Origin: Siderastrea siderea
Lineage: Eukaryota; Cnidaria; Anthozoa; Scleractinia; Rhizangiidae
Direction: 5' to 3'
Length of the DNA stretch: 64,000 nucleotides
Assembly (NCBI GenBank): GCA_964030785.1
Contig: OZ034967.1
Span: 54,250,265 to 54,314,264, forward strand
Part shown: piece after piece, positions 43,766 through 56,254 of the stretch
Layout of the letters: each line of letters starts with the position of its first letter
Position numbering within the stretch: position 1 is the first letter of the stretch
Program-made: the position numbers and the translations under genes
The notes under the pieces: generated by a model
Database searches by the model: none
What the model saw: only the letters and a program-made list of their open reading frames with translations
Told to the model about the DNA's origin: nothing

Positions 43766-44764
43766 TAAGGCTGTCCACAAGATGCTCCAAATTGTTAAAA
43801 AAGATGCCCAAAATTACTCAGAAAGTTGCTGAAAAGTTGCTCAACAAATCTAAAAAGTTGCTCAAAAGTTGCTCCAAAATCTTAATGTTGCTTTTCATAT
43901 TTACTACGAAAAGTTGCTAATATCCCAACCAAAGAACGATTTTTCCCTGTTCCTTGACTTCTGAGCTTTTGATAACTTGCTAAACCGAGTAACAATATTT
44001 TCTCATTTTCTTCCAATACTATTTAATCAAACAATCAATGTTATGACTAAATATTGTTTAACTTGCTAAAACGAGTTTCAACATTTTCTCATTTTCTTCC
44101 AGTATTAGTTAACCAAACAATCAAAGCCAAAGAATCTACTGCATGGACATCAGTTACACAATCAATCTTGTGACTGACACTCTCTGCTCTGTGATTCTGA
44201 TCAAATCAGGGTGTAGATGGCTTGATTTCAAGTTGCTTAATCAGCCATGCCATCTTGCTTGTTGCCACTGTATCTCAGCATGACTGAGAGATAATTTGAG
44301 CAGATTTGAGCATACCTTTCTGTTTTTGAGGTACTTTTCTTTGTCGGGAAATGTTATCTGGAGTACTTAGTTGCACCCGACTGCTATATCTCCAAAGGAT
44401 TTAAATCTTCAGAGTCACTTGAGCATGATGAGGTATCGTCATTGTCCGCCATTTTGAATTTAAAAAGCTCCACCCACCGCTGACCACGTGAATCACCTTT
44501 TTAACAACCACAGGCAAACCAATGCTCCACTGACATTACGCAACGTGCACCTACTGAGTACTTACTGTTAACAAACCTGTACTGCATGTGATGGTCGTGA
44601 CCAAAAAAGCCAAACCAGAAGACATTTAATGTTTAATATGCATGTTTGGTTTGTTTTAATTTATGGTATTGCCTTAGAAAGAAAGAAATTGCTCGAAATT
44701 GCAAAAGCTGCCCGAAACTGGAAAAGTTGCCCTAAAGTTGCCGAGCATCTTGTGGACAGCCTTA
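43766..44764. mobile_element. hAT-like non-autonomous element, duplicated copy
   Basis: Same element as 3038-4046, carried here by the segmental duplication, since the flanks match too. The right flank CCTCTACT is kept; the left flank has diverged to CTTTATT. Confidence 0.75.
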
Positions 44765-46082
44765 CCTCTACTCATAATGACACGAGACGTCTTTTCTCGC
44801 CACCGTTTTGAATGAAGAAAAGACCGTGGGGACGAAGTTGCGAACCCACAGGGACTGCGCGAGGGGTGGGCTGAGGGGGCTTTGCCTGCCCCCCCCCCCC
44901 CCTTTTGAGGCCATAAAACAAAATAATAACGAGGAAGTTGGAAAATTCATTAGGGAGTGATTAGTTTCAGGGTTAACCAGTACTTAATTTTCCCCAGTTA
45001 GATCTAATTTTCATATGGGCCAAAAAAAAAAAATGGAACAGAAACGAAATACTCTACAAGAGTTCAAATCGCCTTGCTAACATTTGGCTTCAGATTAGTT
45101 GAAAATCAATCTAGGGGACTCTTTCTTGAGGAGTTTGAAACTGCTCAGATCTTAATTACACTCGACGGAAGTTAAAACGTTTGCTGTCGGTTAGGCTCTA
45201 ACTCTAGTGAACTCTCATTGACCGTCTTTCTGCTCCAAAAGAGTTCGAACCTTTGTTGACTCTCGTTCTTGTCTGGCCCGGGCATCAAGAACTGTACATG
45301 TAGTCTGTCTCCAGATAGGATTATCGGCAACAGCGTGCCTAGATATTTGCTGGAAATCAACGTGACTTCTTCAAGCCTCTCTATGCATGTAAACTTTGTA
45401 ACTAGGATAGTTACCGAAATATCTAGATCTCTTTCGCTCCTAACGATGACAAATAAGGCGTTCAGAAGGCAGGACATATCTAGTATGCGTGTTTGGTTTG
45501 TTTTAATTTATGGTATTGTCTTAGAAAGAAAGAAATTGCTCGAAATTGCAAAAGCTGCCTGAAACTGGAAAAGTTGCCCTAAAGTTGCCGAGCATCTTGT
45601 GGACAGCCTTACCTCTACTCATAATGACACTGAGAGAAGACGTCTTTTCTCGCCACCGTTTTGAATGAAGAAAAGACCGTGGGGACGAAGTTGCGAACCC
45701 ACAGGGACCGCGCGAGGGGTGGGCTGAGGGGGCTTTGCCCCCCCCCCCCCCCCTTTGGGGCCATAAAACAAAATAATAACGAGGAAGTTGGAAAATTCAT
45801 TAGGGAGTGATTAGTTTCAGGGTTAACCAGTACTTAATTTTCCCCAGTTAGATCTAATTTTCATATGGGCCAAAAAAAAAAAATGGAATAGAAACGAAAT
45901 ACTCTACAAGAGTTCAAATCGCCTTGCTAACATTTGGCTTCAGATTAGTTGAAAATCAATCTAGGGGACTCTTTCTTGAGGAGTTTGAAACTGCTCAGAT
46001 CTTAATTACACTCGACGGAAGTTAAAACGTTTGCTGTCGGTTAGGCTCTAACTCTAGTGAACTCTCATTGACCGTCTTTCTG
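44644..46082. repeat. Tandem duplication of about 590 bp (offset about 850 bp)
   Basis: 44644-45232 and 45491-46082 are nearly identical. Each contains the right end of the hAT-like element, a poly-C run and the run ending TCATTGACCGTCTTTCTG. The second copy is cut exactly at its end by the gypsy LTR at 46083. The intact sequence after this point (CTCCAAAAG) is seen in the first copy. Confidence 0.85.
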
Positions 46083-47239
46083 TGTAAGACGGCCAAAACG
46101 GTCGACGCAAGAACAACAGATTTGAGCTAAGATTTACGAGTTTATTGAATCAAAAATATCAAGAAAAACGGGAACGAGTAACACTGAATACAAGAAATAA
46201 AATAACAAGCTACAATAAGCTAAATGATATTTACAAGCAAGGAAAATATAGCAAATAAGATAATGCTAAAATAAAGCTAGAAAACTAGGCTTAAAACCGC
46301 TTGAAAACAATGCCAAAATAGGTTGAAATAACAACCAAAACAAAGCAAAATAAAACAGGAAATTGCGTGACAAAAGCTGTCAAAAACTAGTGAATACTAC
46401 ATGAATTGTTACATAACAGCTGACAACTAAGGCTCGAGTTACAGATTGCTCAATAGCAATGTAATGAAATTGCTGATTCAAGTACAGTTAAAACGTGTTT
46501 GAAACTAACTAATCTTTGCAAACATGGATTTGGGATTATGGCAACAAATGTATTTAACAATAAGGAATTAAGGTAAGCGAATAACATAACTAGAGCTATT
46601 GAAAATGAGCAAAACAAACTAGCAGACATGTAACATGCTGGGCGAGACTAAAGGTCAATCTGGATAAATAGATCTAAATGAAAAGCTATTGAAAGTGCGG
46701 CCAATTATAAGAATAATTGCTACAGAACTAAGAAAAATAGAAAGCTAGTAGGAAAATGCTGTAACATACCAAATGTTATTGATAACTACTCATCTGGGGG
46801 AGACTTGACTTGAGACTGGCACTCTTAGGCACACCAACTGGATAAAACTGAACTTACTGAGCAAATGGTTGCCAATTTATAATAGATTTAAAGGAAATTC
46901 AAAAATAACTACAAACCAAATAAGGCTAAGGAGTGAATTTACTACCTACAAAAACGGGAATTACCTACAGGAAAAAGGTGTATAAAACTGTAATGTTACA
47001 GTACAGGACTTGTGTAAAGGAAACAGATGTTTACCACTCCTAAACACTCCTACACAACAGGAATTAGGTAAAAGGAATATGTGGGAATAGTACAAACACA
47101 CATAGTTAAAAATAAGGTGTGTAAGGAAATGGAGAAATTTAGGTAAACAAACAAGTAATAATTGTCAGAAGAATGAAAATAACTTGAAAGTAATTTGTAA
47201 TTTAGAAAATAAAAATGAACTCAAAGTGACCTAGTCACA
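46083..47239 (-). repeat. Gypsy 3' LTR
   Basis: On the minus strand it begins TGTGACTAGGTCACTTTGA right after the purine tract and ends CCGTCTTACA (plus-strand TGTAAGACGG at 46083). The 1157-bp length is inferred from these ends. Confidence 0.8.
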
Positions 47240-47349
47240 TTCCCCCCTGCTTTTGCTTGCCATGTCCTCATGCGAGCAATAAAAATTAAACAAGTAAAAA
47301 CTAAACTTATCTGAAAGTAGTTATTACTACTTAAGGTAATTCTAGGGAG

Positions 47350-49641
47350 TTACAGTCCTAGGTTGGTGATAAGGGTTGCTGTGATGTCCCTTGTTGTCAG
47401 TCTTGCAGATCGACGAAGCGGAGGTCTTTCTGGAATTGCAGCCGGTAATGGCACAGGTTCAGGAAGGGAATCAAGAGCAATCCAGATGTCTTCGTCTTCG
47501 TCTGAGGAGTCATCTGAAACCACACTACCGCGTCTAGGAAGGGGTGCTCGGTTTCGTCTGTTAGGCACTCGGGGTAACAGGGGTCTAGGCTTGGGGCACA
47601 CTTGGAGTTCTGCACGATTAACAGTTCTGCTGTTTCCTTGACCATCTGCAGGCTCAATCTCATAGACATTGTCATGACGATTAACCACTTTGTAAACTTT
47701 AAAGCTCCACTTGTCTTGTATCTTAGCTCTCCCTTGGGGGTGGCTACGAGTGAGGACTCTCTCTCCAATGGGGATGATATCAATCTTGACTGGTTTGTGG
47801 CGATCAAACTGCTGCTTGCGGAGGCTAGCCTCTGCTCGAAGTTTGTTTTGAGCTTGCTGATGAGCATTGCGTAAACGGTTCTGGTGTAGAGAAAGCCATT
47901 CACTGCTGTTGCTTGATTGGTCCTCTCGCTCATTGGGAAGAAGGAGGTTGATAGGCAATTTCGGATCGATTCCAAACATCAGGTAATAGGGGGAGTACCC
48001 TGTAGAGGTATGGGGTGTTGTGTTGTAGGCATAGCACAGCTCTTTAAGGTGCTCGGGCCATTTCCTCTTCCTTTCGGCTGGGAGAGTGCGGAGAAGGTCA
48101 TGTAGGGTGCGGTTAAAGCGCTCACACTGGCCATTTCCTTCAGGGTGATAAGGCGTACTTCTGGACTTCTTAACTCCATACATTCGACACAGCTCCTGTA
48201 CCACCTCTGCCTCGAAGCATCTTCCCTGGTCTGAATGAATGCGCTTAGGGACACCATATGTAAGGAACCACTCTCGCACTAAGGCTTTCACTACGGTACT
48301 GGCTCGCTGATCTCGTGTTGGTACAGCAACTGTAAACTTAGTGAACACATCTGTAAGGACCAGGACATTCTCTCTTCCGTTTGATGCTGGCTCGAGCTGG
48401 GTGAAGTCCATAGCTAACATTTCGAGGGGCTTAGATGCGATGATGCTTGACATTGGTGACTTGACAGGCAGGTAGGGTCCCTTTACTACAACACAGTGTT
48501 CACATTCTGACAGGTACTTCTTGACATAATCATGTAATCCAGGCCACCAACAGCGTTCACGTAACAACTGCTCTGTTCGCTCTGATCCCTGATGGCCACA
48601 CTGGTCATGGACACCCTTCAAGAGCTCGTCACGGAGACTGTAGGGTAGGAGTAGCTGTAGGTGCTTGTTGCCATGGTTATCAGAGTTGCTGCGGTAGAGA
48701 ACTCCCTTCTTCTCTACAATACGCTCCCACTGGTTTAGAAGCTGTTTTGCTTCACGTGTTTCTGCCTTCTTTTCTCTTGGCGATGGCTTGCGACCAATGG
48801 CACGATAGTGAATTAGGCGCTTTATGGCTGCATCCACACTCTGTAACGTGGCTAACTGTTTAGGGTCCCAGGAAGGTAGTGGACTGGTACTGTACTGCTG
48901 TGGGGGATCTACTGTTAACTGCTCCGCTACCACACTTGGGTTCTCTGCTAGGAACACTGCTGACTGGAGAAGCTGTTCTCGTACGGACTCGGGTACAGCA
49001 GTAGTGTTAAGGGATGATGCCAAGGCTGCTTCCACATAATCCACATCACACTCTTCAGGTTTCTCCCAGTTAAGACGACTTAGTGCATCAGTGTTCGTGT
49101 TCTGTTTCCCGGCTCGGTACTTGATGCTAAAATTGAAGTTAGCCAGTTCGGACACCCATCTCTGCTCGACGGCCTTTAGCTTGCACTTCGACTGCAGGTA
49201 CGTCAGAGGGTTGTTGTCAGTCAGTACTGTAAAGGTGGAGGAGATCAGGTACTCACGGAACTTTTCTGATACGGCCCACTTCAGAGCTAGGAGTTCCAGC
49301 TTCCTGGAGGAGTAGTTCTCCATATTTCTCTCAGCTCCTCTAAGGCCACGGCTTGCGTACGCTATTGGTCTGACTCTTCCATCCTGTTCCTGCGACAACA
49401 CCACTCCTAGACCATCATTAGAGGCATCCAGTTCAACAATAAAGGGTTTCGTGTAGTCGGGGTAGGCTAGCACTGGTGGGCTGGTCAATGCATGTTTAAG
49501 GCTGTCGAAGGCTCTCTGACACCTCCGGGCTCCAATCACCTCTAACGGACTTGGTCCTTTGCTTTCCATGCTTGCCACCTTCATACAGTTTGGAGACCAA
49601 CTCGTGCAGGGGCTTTGCGAGCTGAGCAAAGCGTGGGACAA
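47350..49641 (-). pseudogene. Gypsy RNase H and integrase (pol C-terminal part)
   Basis: An open reading of up to 763 codons covers the rest of pol. RNase H has VELDASNDGLG, then ENYSSRKLELLALKWAV and LTDNNPLTYL. Integrase has the zinc-binding H-H-C-C region (CGHQGSERTEQLL to SECEHC) and the catalytic triad: Asp in AMDFTQL, Asp in HSDQGRCFE and Glu in GNGQCERFNR. A basic tail follows, without a recognisable chromodomain. The RT lies in another frame: the reading shifts at about 49522, where one extra base seems present relative to the expected polyprotein. The listed ATG is therefore not a real start. Integrase motifs themselves are intact. Confidence 0.88.
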
Positions 49642-50473
49642 ATCTGCGGTAATATGAGGCGAAGCCCAGGAATGATCTCAGGTCCCTTAGGGTCTTGGGT
49701 TTAGGCCAGTTTGTCACTACTTCTGTCTTGGCAGGATCAGTGGCCACCCCATCAGCAGACACCACATGTCCCAGGTACGTCACCTTCGGGCGGAAGAACT
49801 GACACTTCTTTGCTTCGACCTTCAGTCCATGCTCTCTCAGCTTCCGGAACACCATCTCTAGGCGCTGCAGGTGGGTCTGGATGTCTTGACTGAAGACAAT
49901 GATGCCGTCCAGGTAGACGATCAGAATTTCCAGCATCTCGTCACGGAAAATGGTTTGCATAACCCTCTGGAACGTCGCAGGGGCACCCCTGAGACCGAAA
50001 GGCATTCGGTTGTACTCGAACAGTCCCAGGGGTGTAGTGAAGGCTGTCTTGTGGCGATCCACAGGGTGAACCTCCACCTGGTTGTACGCAGAGGCCAGGT
50101 CCAGGGTGGAGAAATACTTGGCACCTCCCAGGACATCCAGGCTTTCGTCTATCCTTGGTAGGGGGTACGAATCGCGCTTCACCTTGGCGTTGAGCTGGCA
50201 ATAGTCCACGCACATGCGTAGGGCACCATTTTTCTTCCGGTCTAGGACAATGGGGGAGGCATAGTTGCTCTGACTGGGTCTAATCACACCTTTATCGAGC
50301 AGATCTTGTAGATGCTGCTTGACCTCAGCTAGCTGATTCGGGGGAATGCGTCTGTGGGGCTGGTTCACTGGGATGTCATCACATGTCGGTATCTGATGCT
50401 GGATTGTTGTGGTTCTGCCGAGGCTGTTTCCTTCACTGGTAAACACGTCTGAGTAAGTAGTGAAGATTCGCAA
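49496..50473 (-). pseudogene. Gypsy reverse transcriptase, active-site change
   Basis: The 325-codon reading has the RT motifs RMCVDYCQLN, FSTLDLASAYNQ and MPFGLRGAPATFQ. The catalytic box reads VYLDGIIVFS: the second aspartate of YLDD is glycine (GGC codon at about 49914-49916), which should abolish polymerase activity. The N terminus is out of frame with the protease (break near 50500) and the C terminus out of frame with RNase H (break near 49522). Confidence 0.88.
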
Positions 50474-51416
50474 TGCTTCTTGCTTCTCGGCAAGGGGTTC
50501 CTGGGAAATCTTCTAAACTGATTTCTGCGGGGAGATCTTGTTCTCTTGGGGGATGCACAGGGCTGTCAGGCTCTTGAGGGGAAGGCTTCTGCTGCTCTGC
50601 TCCTGGGGGACAGGACACTATCACTGCATCGCTCTGTACATCAAACTTTAGCTGCTCTCCACTGGTCACCTTAACTGTACCACGTACCGTTCCAAGGCGT
50701 GTTCGGGGCTTTAGCCATACATCTTTCGGGGAAGGGTTCACTACTTGGATCAGGAAGCACGTCTTAGAGGCATCAACCAGAGTATTTGCTACCTGGATGT
50801 TTCCTGGTACTGGCACACTGAGGGGCTCGACCAAGGCATTAGGACCACAGGCTGGACCAGTGACAGCTACACTCGCTACTGAATTTGAGGGGACTAGGAT
50901 AGGGTACATTCCAGCGACTCGGACAAAACCAGAGTTAGATTCACCTGAAGTCCTGGGTTCGGCATTAGGCCGTTGCTGAAGCAGGGCACCAAACTGGGGA
51001 ATCTGCGCCAGAACTTTGGTACCAAGGAGTCCATGTACATCTCGTCTCTGTTTGGTAGTGGCAGGGGTGTCTTTTAGGACGAGTACACCACAGCTGGGTA
51101 CTTTCACCCCATCAACCTCTATTGTCAGGTTCAGATAGCCCAGGTACGGAATCTCAAGCCCGTTGGCGGCACGCAGGGTTAACATTTGCCCGTCTTCTTG
51201 CACATGCCCGCAGGTTGGCTGGAGTTTCTTCTTGTAGAATTCCTCCGTGACGAAAGACACCATCGAACCCGTATCTACCACGCACAGCACGTCGACACCG
51301 CCAAGTTTTGCCTGTACTGTCGGGGTACCTCCGACCATGTGTATCGGCGTGCGTTCGTCTTCTTTTAGAGGTTTGGAGCCACCACTTTTCCCCTCCACGG
51401 CATGGCTCACTGCCAT
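50433..51416 (-). pseudogene. Gypsy aspartic protease
   Basis: The 327-codon reading overlaps the end of gag by 10 bases in a different frame, which could be a natural frameshift site. It carries the retropepsin motif VLCVVDTGSMVSFV (DTG active site) near residues 42-55, and GLLGTKVL, the usual second protease motif (hydrophobic-G), near 129-136. The end (after LEDFPG) goes out of frame relative to the RT at about 50500. Confidence 0.85.
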
Positions 51417-52459
51417 GGAGTTTTCTCGTTTAACGCCGGCAGCTCTTTGTTGGACGACTTGCTGTTGCTGCCACCCCGTCGATTTTGTCGGTTGTTAGGA
51501 CAGTCTCTCCGTATGTGGGTCCTTGAACCGCAACCATAGCACCCAGGCTGCCACCATTGTTGAGAACACATCGAGAGTTGCGAGATTGCCTGCTGCTGCC
51601 TTTCCAGAGCCGCCTGTTGAGATTTAATCTGTTCTGCAAGGAGCTTTTGCTGCTTTTGCATGTTCTCCGCTAGAAGCTTCTGTCCTGCCACCAGCTCATT
51701 CACCACCTTCCGCAGATCAGCTGAACCTTTGACCTCATCGCAGGTAGTCTCGTCACAAGGGGGGTGTCTTGCTGTCGCCTCGCACACAGCAGCTCTTCTC
51801 TGGGGGGTACTGTCCTCGTCTACCCAGCACTGGACCTCCTCGCGGATCTGTTGGAAGGTCTTGGTAGGGTGATCCCTTGCCCAACGCTTGATATCTCTTC
51901 GGAGCTGTGGATCTTTCAGGTTTTCCAGGAACTGGTCCCGAAGGAGTTTGTCTTTCTCGTGAACACTATCGGGGTCCAGGCGCTCAACACGGGCGAGGAG
52001 AAGCATAAGGGCGTGAGAGTACTCCTGGATGCTCTCCTTTTCCTTCTGTCGCCGCTCGAAGAACCTCCTCAGGGCCTGGGTAGAGGTGAGCCCTTCTCCA
52101 AATACGCCACGAAGGATCTCGAAAACCGCTGCTTTAGTGGCTCTCTCGTCAGGGGGGCGGAGACGGACCTCTTCCTTGGCGGCTCCTTCCAGGTGATACA
52201 TAAGGAAATCCACTGCATCTGTATCCGTATGGCCAGCGGTAGCACGTTCTGCATCAAGGATCCAGTCCTCTAAGGCATGGTCATCCCGGCTTCCAGCAAA
52301 CTTTCGCAGCTTCCTTTCCCGAGGAACTTTTACGGTGATCTGGCTGGGGGCTGAGGTTGAGGCACCGGCAGAGGCACTAGCACCAGTTTGTTCCTGCAAC
52401 TGCTGTTCCAAGGCTGCCAACTTTTCACTGAGTTCTTTTAGCTGGTCTTCTGTAGTCAT
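51407..52459 (-). CDS. Gypsy Gag
   Basis: This intact frame of 350 codons starts about 65 bp after the primer-binding site. An N-terminal coiled-coil-like stretch (LKELSEKLAALEQQLQEQ) is followed by a retrotransposon capsid region with LEDWILDAERA and FLMYHLEGAAKEEV. A glutamine-rich coiled coil (about 255-300) follows. Near residue 310-325 is the zinc knuckle CYGCGSRTHIRRDC (CX2CX4HX4C), which binds RNA. The structural protein forms virus-like particles in such elements. This is the only undamaged ORF of the element. Confidence 0.85.
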   Translation of the reverse strand: MTTEDQLKELSEKLAALEQQLQEQTGASASAGASTSAPSQITVKVPRERKLRKFAGSRDDHALEDWILDAERATAGHTDTDAVDFLMYHLEGAAKEEVRLRPPDERATKAAVFEILRGVFGEGLTSTQALRRFFERRQKEKESIQEYSHALMLLLARVERLDPDSVHEKDKLLRDQFLENLKDPQLRRDIKRWARDHPTKTFQQIREEVQCWVDEDSTPQRRAAVCEATARHPPCDETTCDEVKGSADLRKVVNELVAGQKLLAENMQKQQKLLAEQIKSQQAALERQQQAISQLSMCSQQWWQPGCYGCGSRTHIRRDCPNNRQNRRGGSNSKSSNKELPALNEKTPWQ

Positions 52460-52524
52460 CCTGTTAGTTGTTAGCTCGTTCCCGTTTTAACTGGTTTATA
52501 ACTCTACTTAAAGACTGCTCAAAT

Positions 52525-52541
52525 CCCACTTCTGACACCAA
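52525..52541 (-). other. Gypsy primer-binding site
   Basis: Directly after the LTR terminus ...CTTACA, separated by a short TTT, the minus strand reads TGGTGTCAGAAGTGGGA. The position and TGG start are those of a tRNA primer-binding site. The tRNA is not assigned. Confidence 0.7.
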
Positions 52542-52542
52542 A

Positions 52543-53051
52543 ATGTAAGACGGCCAAAACGGTCGACGCAAGAACAACAGATTTGAGCTAAGATTTACGA
52601 AAATATTCTATTTTTCTTAGTTCTGTAGCAATTATTCTTATAATTGGCCGCACTTTCAATAGCTTTTCATTTAGATCTATTTATCCAGATTGACCTTTAG
52701 TCTCGCCCAGCATGTTACATGTCTGCTAGTTTGTTTTGCTCATTTTCAATAGCTCTAGTTATGTTATTCGCTTACCTTAATTCCTTATTGTTAAATACAT
52801 TTGTTGCCATAATCCCAAATCCATGTTTGCAAAGATTAGTTAGTTTCAAACACGTTTTACCTGTACTTGAATCAGCAATTTCATTACATTGCTACTGAGC
52901 AATCTGTAACTCGAGCCTTAGTTGTCAGCTGTTATGTAACACTTCATGTAGTATTCACTAGTTTTTGACAGCTTTTGTCACGCAATTTCCTGTTTTATTT
53001 TGCTTTGTTTTGGTTGTTATTTTAACCTATTTTAGCATTGTTTTCAAGCGG
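52543..53051 (-). repeat. Gypsy 5' LTR, truncated with an internal inversion
   Basis: 52543-52600 matches 46083-46139 in direct orientation. From about 52602 to 53051 the sequence is the reverse complement of 46297-46746 of the other LTR. LTR parts equivalent to 46140-46296 and 46750-47239 are absent. Sequence after 53051 is unrelated. Confidence 0.88.
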
Positions 53052-53770
53052 CAGGCTGAATTTGGTGAATTAAATATTTCATGACACTCAGCTCAGTTTT
53101 CTCAGTTGGTCCTATTCTTTAATGATACAAGGTTTGCTTGCACAAGTTTTAAGAAAACTGTTTTTGAGTTTGAGATCCTAAATGGGAATACGTCAAGGTT
53201 TGCACCGTGCCGGATACGTCTCAAAATGTGTGTATAGATGAAAGAAGAGGCTCAGGCACATTATTTTGGAAACATCCTGGCTATTCTTATTCCTATTTAG
53301 GAATAATAGACCCCGACTCCCTAACAGAATGCAATTTTTCGTATTCTGAGTAAACCTAAACATTCTGCCCGCATTCCGTACATTTTTTTTTTTGGGTACA
53401 TTACTGAGAGAAAGGAATTATCTCCAAACTAAGAAAACAATAACTGTATATTGTCTTCTATTCCGGATTAGGCCACGAAAACGTGTTCTAAGTAACGACG
53501 TTATTAATCAGTGGTAAGTCGAAGAGTTTGATACCCTTAGCATAGCTTTGATCCGTTACTTATTGGTGTGTATGATGGGTATAAACCCTGAGGACAACTC
53601 CTGCTGTAAACTGGCAACTTTAACACACTTGGCCGCCCTAGATGCATTGTTAATTCGTCACTAGAGAAAGCAAAATTTTGCGTGAGGCTGACAACCCCCC
53701 CCCCCACCCCCGCCCCTACTTCACCCTTTAGCGATCGAGTTAGCGCCCCCACTTCAAAATAGGCCGCGCG
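53052..53770. other. Unmatched sequence between gypsy and duplicated block
   Basis: No gene recognised. It includes a C-rich run at 53694-53716. It is not present in copy A. Confidence 0.35.
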
Positions 53771-54999
53771 GTCCCTGACCCATGACATTTACGGTACCTT
53801 TGCTTTGCTCTATCAACTAAGCTAGGAAGCCTTGATATATCGGAGCACAGTAAATGGTCTCCACCACCTTTTAGTATTGGAGAATATGTAGTGATCTGTT
53901 TCTAAGACTAGAGATCACGGAGCTGATCTTGATCAAGATCTTTAGAGAATTAAAATCACAGTCGAACCTCCCTTTGCGACGACCTCCTCTCGTAAGCGAC
54001 CACCTTTGCGAACTGACCACTTTTCCAAAACGCCAAAAATACCCACTCAAATTACTGTAGATTGAACCTCTCGTAAGCGACCACCCAAGGTTGACAATTT
54101 GAGTTTTATTCGCGTTACGTCATGGGATAGGCTTCCAATTCTCCTTGTCCAGTAGCATAGAAAGTACACTGAAAGTTTGATTTACTTTCTATCAAGGCTG
54201 GTCGCCAGTACTATCCCCCACGCTATCAAGACTTGTCACCTCTGGCAGCTACTCTGCAGCTGTTCGTCTGTACATTATAATTTAAACCCCTAGTTCAGTC
54301 TGGGAGGCATACTCATTTTCTTTCTAATATGTTTATATTTTTACATCCTCATTTCACTATACTAGGTGGCCAAACGATTTTAACATCATGTGTTGCATTC
54401 AACAATGTTGAACGGTGTTGAATAAATATGTTGAGCCCGTTTCATGATCAGTCCGAGGGCTAAGGCTCAGCCAAGGGCACTCAACGGTTCGCCGGTCGGG
54501 CAATAATCTGTTCGGAAGGACTAAGTCGCCTGAGAAATTCGGATTTAATTGCAGTGAAAACTAGAGATTTCTTTGGCGAAACACAGCTCAGACTTTCGTA
54601 ACAACAGAACTTACTAATTCCTATTGTTTTCGGAAAAATATGTCGTTTAGAATAGAAAATAAGGTCAGTTAATACCTTCGGAGAGCCATCAACAGCTCGG
54701 AAATTCGGAGGATAGCATTCTGTTCCCTAAAATGTTCTGTGGCTTTAAGTTTCAGCTAAAAACGTCGAACAGATCAACCTGTATTAGCTTACACAAATAT
54801 GCCTTACAAAAGGTCTAAAGCAATCTAACAAAGTAGGAAATGACATTCAAGTATTTTGCTAGAATTTTCTCGTCGGGTGCCGCTGCTCAACCACTATGAA
54901 CGTTGCTCGATCAGGCTACACCGCCATCTAGTCATAATCAAAATGATTTTAACTTGCCAGTTTACATGTTTTAGTCTGTAATTTAGTGTTATAACTCAC

Positions 55000-55054
55000 C
55001 AGTTTCATGATTGCTTCTAGCTTTTTTACCACTGCGGGGAGCGTTAGACGCCAT
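55000..55054 (-). CDS. Exon 1 of a second orphan BTB-family unit
   Basis: ACCAAGATGGC context, 18 codons (MASNAPRS to HET plus one base) and donor G|GTGAGT in phase 1. It is the duplicate of 6352-6406. The frame and donor are conserved despite several amino-acid changes, which hints that the exon was coding after duplication. No BTB or later exon is seen to its left, where the gypsy element now lies. Confidence 0.5.
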
Positions 55055-56250
55055 CTTGGTACTGCTTACTAGTATTATAGTCTCAGGAACGGCGCTGGAG
55101 TTAAAAAGAGTGTTGTGTTTGCACGGATTTTGAGCAAGGTTACTGCAAAATCGTTCTCAATGCAACCACAAGTTGAAACCGCTGGGAAATTACTGACCAC
55201 GAGGGAAACGAAAACTAGAATGCGGGCTTTGTCGCTTTCCAGAACTACTGGGCGTGAAAATCAAATTTCTGAGAAATCTTTTGTATTAATAATATATTCT
55301 GAACTGTCAGTGACCGTAGAAACAATCTCCGCTGTTGTAAACCTGAGTCAATTCGCAATATTCCTCCATTTGCAAAAACGATTCTTTGAAAGCTCAAGAA
55401 CTATAAGAACTGTTATTGATGTTATGTCAGTGTTTTCGGAATTCCAGTTCTGCTTTAAATTTATATGTAATACATGCAGAATACAATTGGCACCGAAGCT
55501 GGAGGCGATTCAGGCGATTCTGACATGCTTCAGCAGATCGCATTCGTCTTGTTTGCTTTGGGTACAGAGACACAGCTAGGTCATTGTCTATATTAAAAAA
55601 ATTCAATATGACCATAGTTGTAGGACTATCTTTCTTGAGTGTTCGAAGACTTCAGTCTGAAACATGAAATCGCCACCGAAGTAGGTATTGAAATAAGCAT
55701 AAAGAAAGTGCAGAGAGAAAGTCCCAGCGGAGGACAAATCCGTTTCTAGAAGCGAATATTACTTCCGTGTAAGGACAAATCGAGACAAATATCATTTTCA
55801 ATTCAAGAAATAAGCGAGATATTGAGAGTTCTTGTTAATTCTTACTATGTTTTATAAGAACGCTTTACTTTGCGGTGTCCCTAAATAAAAGTGTACCAAA
55901 CTAATGTACGTCGTCTGGGCATTTGGTGAATTGACTTGAGCCTAGTAGATCTAGTGATTCACAACTGCAGGTGCCTCAACTCTATCTTGATGGTACTTGG
56001 AATAACTCTCATCGTGATCGGCATAGGAGACCGCGGCCATTTATACTCATGCCTACGCTTGGACGTCTCCTATTTCCTTTTCTTTTTCGTGGAAGGAAGG
56101 TAATTTTAATGGCAGGCAACGTTATTGTTACCGGCAGGTGACTGCACCATCTAGAGCCGGCTGGACTAGAAACTCAAAAAAGCGTCCTCCGGACATGCAA
56201 CTTAGGTACCATCTCTGTTCATAATCCAACTCCGCATTTTGCCCCCCAGA
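55055..56250 (-). promoter_or_regulatory. Duplicated 5' flank of the orphan unit
   Basis: Aligns with 6407-7590 almost throughout. The 154-codon ORF on the opposite strand (55115-55579) has no known domain and is broken in the other copy, so it is taken as chance. Confidence 0.4.
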
Positions 56251-56254
56251 TTAA

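Larger units (their letters stand above)
46083..53051 (-). mobile_element. Ty3/gypsy LTR retrotransposon, inactive, with rearranged 5' LTR
   Basis: Minus-strand order is 5' LTR (52543-53051, rearranged), primer site (TGGTGTCAGAAGTGGGAT, about 52525-52541), gag, protease, RT, RNase H, integrase, purine tract (GCAGGGGGGAA, 47240-47250) and 3' LTR (46083-47239). Pol has two frame breaks and an altered RT active site. It inserted into the second tandem copy described at 45491-46082. No target duplication can be checked because the right LTR end is lost. Confidence 0.9.

Noticed and set aside
55115..55579. 154-codon plus-strand ORF
   Set aside because: The homologous sequence at 6470-6930 is not open in this frame, so it is not conserved coding.
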